From the NCBI GenBank assembly GCA_022457155.1, contig JAJGOT010000155.1, forward strand, positions 249,001 to 313,000: 64,000 nt of DNA, read 5' to 3'. The stretch comes from Cladopsammia gracilis. Lineage: Eukaryota; Cnidaria; Anthozoa; Scleractinia; Dendrophylliidae. Made by a program: the position numbers and the translations under genes. This document shows, in pieces, positions 22,549-33,179 of this stretch. The stretch's first letter is position 1. Each line of letters begins with the position of its first letter. The notes under the pieces are model-generated. The model did not search any database. It saw only the letters and a program-made list of their open reading frames with translations, and had not been told where the DNA came from.

Positions 22549-23005
22549 CTTACACTACTTACAAATCAATATACTTCTTACAGTCACTGGAAAATTTGGA
22601 CCATTTACAGACTTCATAAAATGTCTATAAATCTTGAATTTACAGACTTGGTACTTTCACCTGTTAAAAACAAAATGTCTGTAAATTCTTTTGACAGACA
22701 TTTTGTATAGTTTCATTGTCTTGTTCTTTATAAAATGTTTGTGAAATGTTTATAAATCCTAGGAGCTGTAATGAGAGGAAAGACTTACAATTTACAGACT
22801 TTACAAAATCTGCCAACAATGTTTGTAAATCTGCTGTTTACAAAGATTTCATAATGCCTAGACTTCTAATATAAAAGGTCTGTAAATGGCACTGCGTAAT
22901 TTTAATGTTAATTCAGTTACCAAATCTCTGTAAATTAATGTGGTCCCCAAGCGGAACATCTAATGACAAACGGGGAATTATAAAATCTCTGTAAATTGTC
23001 ACAAA
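22549..23005. repeat. Diverged AAAATCTCTGTAAA-type repeat region (left)
   Basis: Many imperfect copies of a motif close to AAAATCTCTGTAAATT or ACAAAATGTCTGTAAATT occur in this orientation. The last (22967-23005, AACGGGGAATTATAAAATCT onward) is a single unit of the 35-bp satellite found at 23453. Related sequence in the opposite orientation lies at 33180-33860. Confidence 0.7.
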
Positions 23006-23029
23006 CAAAATAATCTTTCTCCGAATCGT

Positions 23030-23290
23030 CTAAATAGAATTTTTAAAGCTACATCCAGTGTTTACTCGCATAATCTAAGAAATTCAAAATACAACCTTTT
23101 CGTTCCTAGACCGAGTACTGAAGCAGGCAAACGAAGTTTTCAATATCACGGTTCTGTTCTCTGGAACAGCTTGCCTTTAAGCGCTAATATGTAGCGCACT
23201 CTTAGCTCTTTTAAATCATGTATTAAAGCGCCATGAAACGTGTGATATGTGCGCCATATAAGTCTCTGTATTATTATTATTATTATTCAT
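23030..23290 (+). pseudogene. LINE 3' end fragment with (TTA)n tail
   Basis: The plus-strand frame gives RNSKYNLFVPRPSTEAGKRS then FQYHGSVLWNSLPLSANM, a stop, then RTLSSFKSCI, matching the C-terminus of CR1/L2-like LINE polyproteins. It ends in a (TTA)n tract near 23270-23288. It lies between the lone satellite unit and the satellite array, so it may have inserted into an older array. Confidence 0.8.
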
Positions 23291-23452
23291 AAAGGATACT
23301 TTTTATAGTTTTTAGTATAATCCCGTATAGATAATGAATTCAGTTAGATAACTTGATTTTGTTAAGTAATTAATCTATTGTCGTTTAAGGCTCGACGGAA
23401 GAACATGTATTATGAATTGACAACGCGTAATATAAATAAAGTTTACCTACCG

Positions 23453-23979
23453 AACGGGGCATTATAAAATCTCTGTAAATTGACGCAAATGGGGCATTAT
23501 AAAATCTCTGTAAATTGACGCAAATGGGGCGTTATAAAATCTCTGTAAATTGACGCAAACGGGGCATCATAAAATCTCTGTAAATTGACGCAAACGGGGT
23601 ACTATAAAATCTCTGTAAATTGACGCAAGCGGGGCATTATAAAATCTCTGTAAATTGACGCAAATGGGGCATTATAAAATCTCTGTAAATTGACGCAAAC
23701 GGGGCATCATAAAATCTCTGTAAATTGACGCAAACGGGGCATTATAAAATCTCTGTAAATTGACGCAAATGGGGCATTATAAAATCTCTGTAAATTGACG
23801 CAAACGGGGCATCATAAAATCTCTGTAAATTGACGCAAATGGGGCATTATAAAATCTCTGTAAATTGACGCAAATGGGGCATTATAAAATCTCTGTAAAT
23901 TGACGCAAACGGGGCATCATAAAATCTCTGTAAATTGACGCAAGCGGGGCATTATAAAATCTCTGTAAATTGACGCAAA
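23453..23979 (+). repeat. Satellite array, 35-bp unit, 15 copies
   Basis: Fifteen near-identical head-to-tail units begin GGGGCATTATAAAATCTCTG and end TTGACGCAAAY. Variation is confined to a few positions (CATTAT or CATCAT; AAAT, AAAC or AAGC). There are no spacers, so it is not a CRISPR array. The phased CATCAT variants (units 4, 8, 11 and 14) suggest higher-order duplication of three- or four-unit blocks. Confidence 0.95.
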
Positions 23980-24250
23980 GAATAAAACTGACTAATTTTG
24001 TTTAGCAGAATAGGCATTTTACTCTATATTTTGAGTTAGTTTACTTAAAATTTAACTTAAATATTTAATTCAACATAGTGAGTTGAAACAACTTCTTAGT
24101 TTGAGAAAATCAAGTGAAAGTCACTTTTATTCAAACATACGACTAAAAACTTACTCACTGTAGTGAGTCAGTGCTTCTCACTCAAATTAAAAATATGAGT
24201 TAATTCTTAACCCAATAAAGTGAGTTGATACAACTCTTTATTTTGAGTGA
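23980..24250. repeat. AT-rich sequence with GAGTTGAWACAACT-like palindromic motifs
   Basis: Repeated GAGTTGAAACAACT and GAGTTGATACAACT motifs and several TTGAGT or ACTCAA words give weak self-complementarity. No gene. Confidence 0.4.
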
Positions 24251-24604
24251 ACAGGGGGTGCAACAGTTCGACATCTACTCAAACGTGAAAGCACACATAA
24301 GAGATTGCGAGGATCCTAAAGGGGTAAAGTGGGAACTGGAATTGGCCTGTTTTTGCCCTGGGAAATGGGATTTGAGTCACTGGGACTGGGATTTGCTCAC
24401 TGGGAATGGAAAAAAAACGTCGTAATTGGAATGGGACAGTTGTCATTAAGCATGTCCAGTCAATGCTTAACCGGTCTTAACTAGTCTAACTAATTCCCTT
24501 AGTGAAACAAAAGAAACGGAAAACTGATCCTTACGGCAGAAAAACAGAAGCAGAATCAGAAGCAAATAAAATAAAATAAAATAAAAGTGGAATATAAATA
24601 AATA

Positions 24605-24945
24605 AAATAAATAAATAAATAAATAATGGTTTAATATCAGCGTTTCCACAAAGGTGGCTCTTCATCTGGTATAAACTACAATAATATTGAAAATATTAAA
24701 TAATACATAAAAAACAATACAATTTAATATAAAGACAAAAAAAATTAAATTATGTTTAACTAATTTAATATGTACAACTAATTAATTACTGATACGATTT
24801 CTAAGATACGAGTTTACCTCTTTACAAAAATAATTAAAATCTTCACTATTTCTGATATAAACAGGAAAGCTATTAAAAAGTTTAGCAGCACTATCTTGAA
24901 AGCTCCCTTTTTCCAGTGGAATTTCTAATATTTTGGAATATAATA
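24605..24945 (-). pseudogene. LINE C-terminal fragment inserted in the Penelope-like terminal segment
   Basis: The minus frame gives EKGSFQDSAAKLFNSFPVYI then NYFCKEVNSYLRNRISN and a stop at 24782, the usual C-terminus of a cnidarian LINE polyprotein. Behind it comes an A/T-rich 3' tail with an ATTT-type microsatellite (24603-24626). It separates two stretches that are contiguous in the opposite Penelope-like arm, so it is a younger insertion. Confidence 0.75.
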
Positions 24946-24948
24946 GTG

Positions 24949-24990
24949 CCCAATATTTCGCTTTGCAAAACAAAGCTTCTTCAGGGGCTA
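24949..24990 (-). ncRNA. Hammerhead ribozyme-like motif (copy 1)
   Basis: On the minus strand: GCCC, CTGAAGA, stem II GCTTTG/CAAAGC, GAAA, TATT, GGGC. The conserved CUGANGA and GAAA cores (24956-24984) are in place. GCCC/GGGC can form stem I and stem III would be minimal, as described for ribozymes of Penelope-like elements. Activity is not shown by sequence alone. Confidence 0.7.
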
Positions 24991-25132
24991 GCACTATAAA
25001 TGATTACAACTGTAAAACCGTTATACAAGTGGTTTTGAAAAATCTAAAGGATAACAAAAACAATGAATATGATTGGTGAAGGGTTTGACGGGTGAGAAAC
25101 TAAACTGACTAGTGATGAAAAAGTTAATGAAC

Positions 25133-25760
25133 TTCGTCGCGTCTGTTGATTCCAAGTGGTTCTAACGTCTGGAGTTTGTCTATGCGAAATGCTTCACGCA
25201 CTTTTCGTACAGAGTCTCTGCTATTACGTATTAATTCCGGTGGTATAAGTTGCATATCCTTACAGGCGCGGATCCAGGATTTTTTTATGTGGGTGGCTAC
25301 GGGTATTTGCTTAAGTCTATAGAACTTTTTATTGTTGCAATTAAAAAGAAAACTGTTAAAACCGACGGTCTAAAGGGGGGGGGGGTGTGGCTAGCCACCC
25401 AATCCACCCCCCTGTATCCGCCCCTGTCTTAGTAGAGTGGCCTGGTAGATTAAAGTGTTCTGATATAGGAGTAGGGCAGCTGAGGTGATGTCGATTCTCT
25501 ACAGAGCGGCGATCTTCACCAAAGCGTTCATTTATATTAGTTTGCGTTTTGTTTCTCCGATGTATTGACACGGTATATTACGTTTAAAACAATTTTTTCA
25601 TTGGATCATATAGATCAGGTTTTTAGAATTACATGTTATGTGATTATAAATATAACGTTCCTCTTTAGTAGTAAAAAAAGTGTATTTCTTTTGGCCTTGT
25701 TGAATAAACTGACAGGTCAAACAGCGTAGGTGGTTGCATCTGTAAGCTCCTGCTGGAGGC
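25133..25760 (-). pseudogene. Penelope-like GIY-YIG endonuclease C-terminal part, interrupted
   Basis: The minus frame reads GAYRCNHLRCLTCQFI, TTKEERYIYNHITCNSKNLI, then a stop where a conserved Cys is expected, then YIGE and HRRNKTQTNINERFGEDRRS, SEHFNLPGHS. After the MITE 25263-25428 it continues as KDMQLIPPELIRNSRDSVRK and LEPLGINRRDEVH with a stop at about 25133. The Cys-rich linker, the NLIYMIQ...YIGE core and the RFGEDRR segment are hallmarks of the GIY-YIG domain of Penelope-like retroelements. Nonsense changes and the insertion inactivate it. Confidence 0.85.
25263..25428. mobile_element. hAT-like MITE inside the GIY-YIG region
   Basis: The left end CAGGCGCGGATCCAGG mirrors the right end CCTGTATCCGCCCCTG. 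A C/G homopolymer (about 25376-25385) is internal. The endonuclease reading frame resumes on the other side. Flanking CTTA-containing sequence may be an imperfect target duplication. CAGGGGCGGATCCAGG-type ends are common in hAT MITEs. Confidence 0.75.
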
Positions 25761-25984
25761 ACCGATCTGATCTCTCTCGCTGGTTGGTTTCCTTAGTTTA
25801 GTTTGTAGTAGTTTAGAACCACTTGGAATCAACAGACAGGACGAACTTCGTTAACTTTCTCATTACTAGTCAGTTTAGTTTATCATCCGTCAAACCCTTC
25901 ACCAATCATATTCATTGTTTTTGTTACTCTTTATTTTTTTTTTAAACCACTTGTACAACGGTTTTACAGTTGTAATCATTTATA

Positions 25985-26027
25985 GTGCTAGCCCCTGAAG
26001 AAGCTTTGTTTTGCAAAGCGAAATATT
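25985..26027 (+). ncRNA. Hammerhead ribozyme-like motif (copy 2)
   Basis: GCCC, CTGAAGA (25995-26001), stem II GCTTTG/CAAAGC (26003-26019), GAAA (26020-26023), TATT, GGGC. It is the inverted twin of the motif at 24949-24990, in the right-hand terminal segment. Confidence 0.7.
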
Positions 26028-26130
26028 GGGCACTATTATATTCCACTTTTATTTTATTTGCTTCAGTGAGTGTTCTGTTTTTCTACCGTAAGGATCAGTT
26101 TGCCGTTTCTTTTGTTTCACTTCAAGTATT

Positions 26131-27815
26131 AGTACTGATCTAGGTCTGGAAACCCAAAAAAAAACCCGGTTTGTTGCAGTGATCGTGCATTCTGTTTCTT
26201 TTTAATTCCCTTAGTTTGGCAAACATCAGAAAACTGTTAAAACTGTTATTTTACGGCCAATTCTAAATAAACTGTTATTTTACGGCCAATTCTACGATAG
26301 GAATATGAGAATATTTTATTTTTTCACTTGTCTTGCGGTCAACGATATTTGTGTACAGCGGTGCAATCAAGCCAAAAACGTTGAGCATGCGTATTTTCAT
26401 GTTAAAAACAACATGGCGGAATGTCTGCAGGCGACAGGAATGTGAAGTGGCAGGAGCATATCACCTGATATGCGGATGTGAATAGAAAAGAGTTGGTATG
26501 AAAAACACTGGTATTTTTCCAGAATTCTGCGAGTGGGCACTGGGAAATGGGATTGGTATCCCTCCCCCCCCCCCCCCCCCCCACCTTTCAGGACCCTCGA
26601 TTGCCGCTTCGCGAGCGAAAGCGGGAAAAAAAGTATCTTTCAAAGAAAAGGTAATATTTCAAAATACAAGACACAGATCAGAGTTCAACGGCGGTATTAC
26701 TGTTGTATGAGATATGTGTCTTACATACCATCTTTACTTCACATGTCAATAGCTGACGCAGCATTTTAATATTTTAGCCCTTGCCTAAACAGCTCTTGAA
26801 AGAGGTGTTTTTAAAGCCTGGATTTACCTGGAACGGAAATAGGAATGATTTCCGAAGAACGAGAGATTAAAAAAAATGCATTGAAAAAGCCGTATGTGAG
26901 CTCGAAAAATAATAATGGTGAATATAATGTAAAATACAATACAGTAAATCAAAGGCAATCGAAGGCAATCTTCCGCTTGGTCGCTCGGCCGAGAGGTCTT
27001 GGGTGCGAATTGATCATGCGCAAGCGAGTCATTCCCGGCGGGCAGTTCGTGTTGGCGCTTCTTTTAACGAACTCCCATGTTTAATATTACTCGGTTATTA
27101 CTGTCTTGCTGCTCGCTTTCAGCGCTCAAAACTTCACTTGCTTTGAAAAGACAACTTGTGATTTGAGCCTTTTTCTCGTTTCACGTTTTCTGAATAAGCT
27201 GCATGCAATGTTTTTACAAAATATCAACGATCGCTATGCATTCGATTGCTTCCAACCTACATCCATTGTCAAGTCAAGTTGGCTAGTTGTCAATAAATGC
27301 TACACCAATTCAAGCGCTTCATTCTTGCTGCCCTTGTGATCCCAAAGGTAAGTAAGCTTACGTTAAAAATGTAAACCAGTTTAAATATTATTTTTGGCTA
27401 CCTGTACTGAAGATTTTCTACGAATTTCAGGGTTCTGTCTTGGTGACTGTACGGGCTCACTTCGCAAGGGATTTCACGTTGTAATTTGTTTAGTCTTTTG
27501 TTTTAGTCCGTGTGTATTGGTACACCAGAACAGAACCAATTTCAGCCTGCTCATTTGAATAAATAAGCTTATAAGAAACTAAAACTTGAATTTTAATATT
27601 TCTTTCAATCTTGCAATTCTGTTCAAGTGATGTTGATTTTTAACATGAAGTACCTGTACAGTATTATTTTCTTCTTATTTGCTGGGGCCTTTGGTCGTCC
27701 ATGCTTAGGAAACCATACTTTACTGTAGGCCATAAGACCACTGACTTGTTATGTACACATGCTAAATTGTTGGAGGTAAAACCTTTGGAAAAGGCGAACA
27801 TTGCTCAGTTAATCA
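26131..27815. other. No gene recognised
   Basis: Contains a 26-bp tandem duplication of CTGTTATTTTACGGCCAATT (about 26240-26295) and a poly-C tract at 26564-26582. A good splice-donor-like AAAGGTAAGTAAG occurs at 27345, so a non-coding or 5' exon ending there is possible, but no coding exon supports it. Confidence 0.4.
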
Positions 27816-28915
27816 GTACCAAAAATGGCAATAGTCAGTTCAAGGACGTACAGTATACAAAACATGGACCCAGGTACATGGACCACCTTTAATTTTCGTC
27901 AGTTTTAATTTAGTATATTTTTTTCTGAATTTTTCTGTCATTATTATAAAGGATGGACTGGGGAAAGCGTATAAAATACAGTCTTCAGTTTAAATAAATA
28001 TGACATTCAACTTCAAGCAGCCACGTCAAGACACAAGTACTGTAGAACAAGAAGGACTGGACCCAAGGTACTATAATTATGGGATGCAGACAATCCCATG
28101 TGCTTTTCTTTTGGATTTGTTGTGCATGTGCTGTCAAGAAAATGCTGATAGGCCTGGTGGAGTATAAACAAACACATGTGCAAGCAACCATACTGATGAA
28201 AAGACAGTGTCAGGTCAAGATAAAGATTGGTTTGTTTGTTATTATTTCTACAATGTAGATGCTTTGTGGATACTTGTGAAGAGCAGTGTTTAAGGTTTGA
28301 ACATAGCCTCACCTTCCCCTTCCCTCACCTAGAACTCAAACTGAAAACACTGCTCTTCACGAGTATTCACGAAGCACCTACATGTAGAAACAATGAAAAC
28401 AATTACATGTAGTATGGTGGCTTTGGCATGTGTTTATTTATACTCCACTAGACTTTCGTTTTAACCGAATCCAAAAGAAAATCACATGGGATTGTCTGCA
28501 TGTCATAATACATGTAATAGCACACTGTACAGTGTAGCTTGGGACTCGGCCCAGTCCTTCTTGTTCTACATGCATCAAAGGAAATCTGTGGGGAGAGCAC
28601 TAAAACTTCACATCATTGCTCGCCTCCTGCCCCAACAGTACCGGCCAAGAATCGGACTGCATACATTGTATAAAATGCAATGTTGGCAAAAGGGTAAAAT
28701 AGTAGGGAGTTAAATACCAATTGATGTTGAATGTCATATTTATTAAAACTTAAGACTGTGTTTTATACCCTGTTCCCTGTCCACAGTCCATCCTTAAATT
28801 GACAAAAATTAGGGGTGGTCTATCAGATTGTCCATGGACCCGGGTCCATGTTTTGTAAACGTCCTCAGTTCAGTGTATTTTTTAGTATGATTATAACACA
28901 TGTACAGCTGTAGTT
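27815..28915. repeat. Large inverted repeat, arms about 500 bp
   Basis: The left arm 27815-28315 is mirrored by the right arm 28344-28915. Matching pairs include ACAAAACATGGACCC (27858 and about 28845), AGTCCTTCTTGTTCTAC in both orientations, ATGCAGACAATCCCATGTG, and TGAAGAGCAGTGTTTAAGG against AACACTGCTCTTCACGA around a centre near 28330. The right arm carries about 130 bp of extra sequence (28575-28705). No transposase seen. It is likely a long-TIR or foldback non-autonomous element. Confidence 0.8.
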
Positions 28916-31870
28916 CACAAATGTCATATGAGATGGCTCTTTGTAAAGAGAAAGGGCAACCAGAAAAGAAGGCAATTTTAATTTGTTGCTGTACATGTAT
29001 GTTGATTGATCATGTAGCTGTTGCATCTTCACTTATTTTTTTTTCTTTAGTCTGTGTGAGATACATGGAATGTTTGCTAATGAGGATAAAACAAAAATAG
29101 AATCAAGGATAGTTTTAAGCACAACATAGGCTGTGCTTCAAATCTACATTATTGGTGCCAGCTTATAAGTTTTGTAAAAAGCTACATGTTTGTACACTTT
29201 CTGATCACCCAAGGTCAAAAGTGATATGCTACGGGCCACTGTGTGTTGCTAGAGCACAGCCCAACAATGCAAAATTTTACCTTTGGGCAACCAGGAAATC
29301 TTTGTTTTTGCACCAAACTTATACTGTATGCTGAGCACCCCAGATTTCAAGTGCTTGGAGATTTTGGGCTCCCAACTATTTTTCTTAGAGCACAGCCTTG
29401 GTTGTCTAATACTTGTACAGGTGTACATGTATGTAGTCAAAGTTTATAGTTTTTGATCTAAACAGTGACTATTTCCTTTATTTCTTAGAAAACTGAGTGA
29501 CAAAACTACAGTACTAAAACACGCAGTAATGAAAAAGATGTACAGTGTACATGTACAATTGTAGAATGGTCTGAGCCAGAGGTATGTGTATACTATCTTT
29601 CATCTTGCAGCAATGGAACTTGTTGATTAATTTTATTTTGACTAACCCCCAGCCTGATATATGTACACTGTATGGCAAGTTACAATGCATTGCATCGCCA
29701 TGGGAATTCCTCTTGATTTCTAACTTTCCCATGCATGTAAGAATGCATGTGGGCATCATAGACATCAATATTACTGTACATGTAACTTCTGCTTATGGAC
29801 TCCACCTGTCTCTTTGAGGATAAATTCTGTAGTCATGGTCTCAATAGCACAACCCAGAGTAGACTTTAAACTATGCAGGAGTTGCACGACTCTGTGTTGT
29901 GTTTATACATGTACAGGAGCATAATTTGCACTGTTCTTGCATGTATAATTATGATAGACACATGAACATAGAGCAGTTGGTTTCAAATGAAACTGTGATA
30001 ATGAATTGGTGGGGGAGTGAAACAAAATGTTAGTGTTATCAGCCTTGTTGATAAAGTAAATTGCCACCATATATGTATAAAAGGATTAAAAAGGTAATGT
30101 TTTTTAGTGCTAGTCCTCAAAACATCAGCCTTAATTTACTGTACATTGTGCGTATCAACCATTCAGTTGATCAAACTAATCTACACGTAAACAATCAAAC
30201 AACTGACATTATTCTTCTAACAATTTTTTTTTCTAATTACAAAACAGAACAACAGGGTACACTGTAGAAGAAGATACATGTACATTGTAGTGATGATTGC
30301 AGTGACACTGTGCATGACAACACGCAAGTAAGTATGTTGTTATGAATTAAGCCCTGAATAAAGAAATAAACAAACAAACAAACACATGCACAAGCAACCA
30401 CACTGATGAAAAGTGTCAGAACAAGATAAAAATTGGTTTTGTTTGTTATTATTTCTTGATGCTTTGTGGTTACTCGTGAAGTGCAGTGTTTAAGGTTTCA
30501 AACGTACATGTGTAGCCTCACCTTCCCCCCTCCCTCCCCCTTCCCTTACTCACTACATTGTACATATTACCAGCAGGAACACTGGGAAACTAACACACTT
30601 TAAGAAAAGTGAAACAGGAAAACTCATTTATAAATTTTTGAGAGCTTGAGCATTTGCACTGACTTGCTGATATTTGAAGTCCTGGGTCAATCAGTTTTTA
30701 CTTCCCAAGTTGTTTAAGTGTTCACTTTACCCTTGCAGTGCCTTGTTGCACATTAGGAGTAAATGAGTACTGCCACATTACCAGACAACATGCAGAGTCT
30801 TATTTGTGATAACGGCATTCCAACCAGAGGAGTAACAGCGTATTTAGAGTGTGCAGAATTCCTCTGGCTTTTGTTTCAATTCATTATTTTTGTGATATGA
30901 TGCTCTGTTTTCTTAACTTAATGATAACCAATAAATTATTACTCCCTGTACATAGATTAATTCCTTGTGAAAACACTTACCCTACATGTATACTGTCAGT
31001 CAAAAATGTTATTTTTCTGGTTCATAATTTATAGATTGAGGACAGAACCAAGGATAACAAACAACCTGATGCTGATGAAACAGAATCTAGTATATAGTAA
31101 GTTGACACATTTTTAATGGGATTGATATTTGTGGTGGTTAGATACAGGAAATTCAACATCATTTTGATGAGTTTGTTGAATAAGCTGATTTATTATATTG
31201 CAAGGTTACCCGCTACTAGGCAGGGATGACAACATTGAGTAGGAGAAAAGGCAGGTTGTGAAGCAAGAGCGGTGGCTCTTCAAGGCTGTGGTCTGAGAAA
31301 GATTGCAGGAAACCGAAAGCTCTGAATCTGTGAAAAACCAGGGTGCCCAGCATTATGAGTTGCAAAAACTTAGATTTCCTAGTTGACTCAGGGCAAAAGT
31401 TAAGTTACCAGGAAACACCAGGCACTGCTGGAGCAAAGCCTTGTTCTTGTATATCACAAGACCTTAAGTTTTCGACCTACCGTGTGTACAGTGTAGGACA
31501 TGGCTACATTTTCCAAAATTTTGAAAAGTTAGTGTGAGACTAGTTGGTTTGATGGAGTTCTCAAACTCATTGTTTAAAATAATTATATAAAAAAATACAT
31601 TCTGACTTGCATTATTTTGTTTCCTTTCAGATTTCAGCATCCTATGTATCAATTACTGCATTGTTTTTCTGAAGGCCAAGAAACTTAGTGATGTAAAGTA
31701 ATAAATTTCAAAAAGGAGCTGACCAAATTGGGCATGACTTTTCCAAAAAGGTCAAACATAATTATTCCAAAGAAGCTTTAGTCATAAAGTATAAAAGATT
31801 ACATTGAAAATTTATATGTCAAATACATATGGAAACATTATTGAAGGGAAGTTTATAATAATTTTATATG
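28916..31870. other. No coding gene; TACATGTA-rich region with a partial copy of the inverted repeat
   Basis: About 30365-30540 repeats 28165-28325 in the same orientation (ACACATG, CAAGCAACCA, CTGATGAAAAG, GTTTGTTATTATTTCT, GATGCTTTGTGG). The palindromic word TACATGTA is unusually frequent. The only open frames are short and without recognised domains. Confidence 0.5.
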
Positions 31871-31873
31871 TTA

Positions 31874-32109
31874 GGGACGGACCATTTAATTTTTGTGGGG
31901 GGGGGGGGGGTGGGCAATTTCTTCTGAGCATGTATTTTTTTTTCAGCATCACTATTTGCAAGAATTTTTTTTACCTTAATGCTTGAATTTTTTTTCACGT
32001 GCTTTCTTGTGCACGATTTTTTTTCTCTTAACTTTCTTCTGCAGGAATTTATTTTTGGGAATTGCCCACCCCCCCCCCCCCCCCCCACAAAAATTAAATG
32101 GTCCGTCCC
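31874..32109. mobile_element. TTA-flanked MITE with poly-G and poly-C arms
   Basis: The ends GGGACGGACCATTTAATTTT and their complement are flanked by TTA on both sides (31871-31873 and 32110-32112). Immediately inside each TIR is a long homopolymer (G at about 31897-31910, C at about 32069-32086), followed by GGGCAATTTC and its mirror. The interior is T-rich with repeated TTTTTTTC-type blocks. TTA duplication and GGG ends fit PIF/Harbinger. Confidence 0.85.
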
Positions 32110-32112
32110 TTA

Positions 32113-32938
32113 GGCCATGTGATTATTTATTTATAATCCAACCCAGATAAGTAAATATTAAGTGAGAATTTATTTTAAAAATGCTATACAGTATTGTAGT
32201 GCTATTTTCATGAAAGTACAATTGATGAATTTAATGTCTTATTTAATTTTTTTATAGAAGTATTTCCCATGTATCAGACCATTATGTGTGTTGTATTTTA
32301 GGTTTTATTTGACAGCATTTAGGTTTTATTTATCAGAATTTTTATACATTTTAATTAAATTATAGAGATTTACATGACTGTAGAGAACAAAATTATTATA
32401 GAGAATTATTAGATTTACCTTCTAAAACAATCATTATTTGAAGTTGTAGATAAGATTTTTATGCAGTTTTTCTCCCTGAGATTGTCTATGATTGGTTTCT
32501 TTGGGAATACCACTTTTAGAGGAAATATATAGCTAATAGCAAGATTTAACATATCGAAATATATCTTAATGAACTCCTTCATGTAACTTTGTTGAAATTT
32601 GATTGTGCTGTATAATGAGACTTGAGCTACATGTATGTCACATACTGGGCACCTGTCAGACACCATTTTGAAACTTAAGCATAGCAGGGAATTATGGGTA
32701 TGTAAAGCAGTGGATTGAGGGTCAAGTGCTTCCAAGCAACGAAATATGCTTTTGCACAGAGAGCCAGTGCTCACTTAAGTGCCCGATAATTAATTCTCAG
32801 GCACCAAGTGTGAACTGAGCCTTACTGAAGACCTTTTAATTTCACTTAATACAATGTATAACTCTGGTATTTAAAATCATACAAGTCATTATAAAACAGT
32901 TGCATTCCGCTGCCATTAGTTTTATTTGAACTTCAGAG
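32113..32938. other. Unassigned AT-rich sequence
   Basis: A 119-codon minus-strand open frame (32415-32774) is present but shows no recognised domain or supporting splice signals. Treated as incidental. Confidence 0.4.
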
Positions 32939-32941
32939 TTA

Positions 32942-33111
32942 GGACCTGGTCGCACTACAGTCAAAAACAAAAATCCGCCCGTGCAAAATGACATACAATG
33001 TAAAAACAGAAACATTCCACAAAAAGCAAAAGAAACCGGAGCGGTTTCTTTTGTTTTCCTCGATTTTTCCATAGGTGGATTTTTGTTTTTGACTGTAGTG
33101 CGACCAGGCCC
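32942..33111. mobile_element. PIF/Harbinger-type MITE, second copy
   Basis: Same ends (GGACCTGGTCGCACTACAGT and complement) and same interior landmarks (GCAAAATGACATA, AACATTCCACAAAAAGC, CGGAGCGGTTTCTTTTGTTT) as 12897-13059. It is flanked by TTA at 32939-32941 and 33112-33114. Confidence 0.9.
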
Positions 33112-33179
33112 TTATTAAACAAAAGGCAGTAAAGTTGTTCAATCCTTTTGTTTAACTGTAGCAACATTTTTCTTCCTAC

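Larger units (their letters stand above)
24485..26130. mobile_element. Nested Penelope-like element with inverted terminal segments
   Basis: The outer parts (about 24485-24600 plus 24945-25140, and 25808-26130) are inverted copies of one Penelope-like 3' segment. Each includes the ORF end (EPLGINR), a common 3'UTR with CCGTCAAACCCTTCACCAAT, a hammerhead core, and a distal block with GATCCTTACGG. The left (minus) copy extends inward through a GIY-YIG endonuclease to about 25760. Inverted arrangement of long repeats is known for Penelope-like elements. A LINE fragment (24605-24945) and a hAT-like MITE (25263-25428) later inserted into it. Confidence 0.8.

Noticed and set aside
23453..23979. CRISPR-like array
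   Set aside because: Units are contiguous 35-bp tandem repeats without spacers and the locus is eukaryotic.
27106..27350. Coding exon ending at the AAAGGTAAGTAAG donor
   Set aside because: The open frame is short, has no recognised domain, and no partner exon was found downstream.
32415..32774. 119-aa minus ORF
   Set aside because: No domain, no splice context, no repetition of the frame elsewhere in the window.
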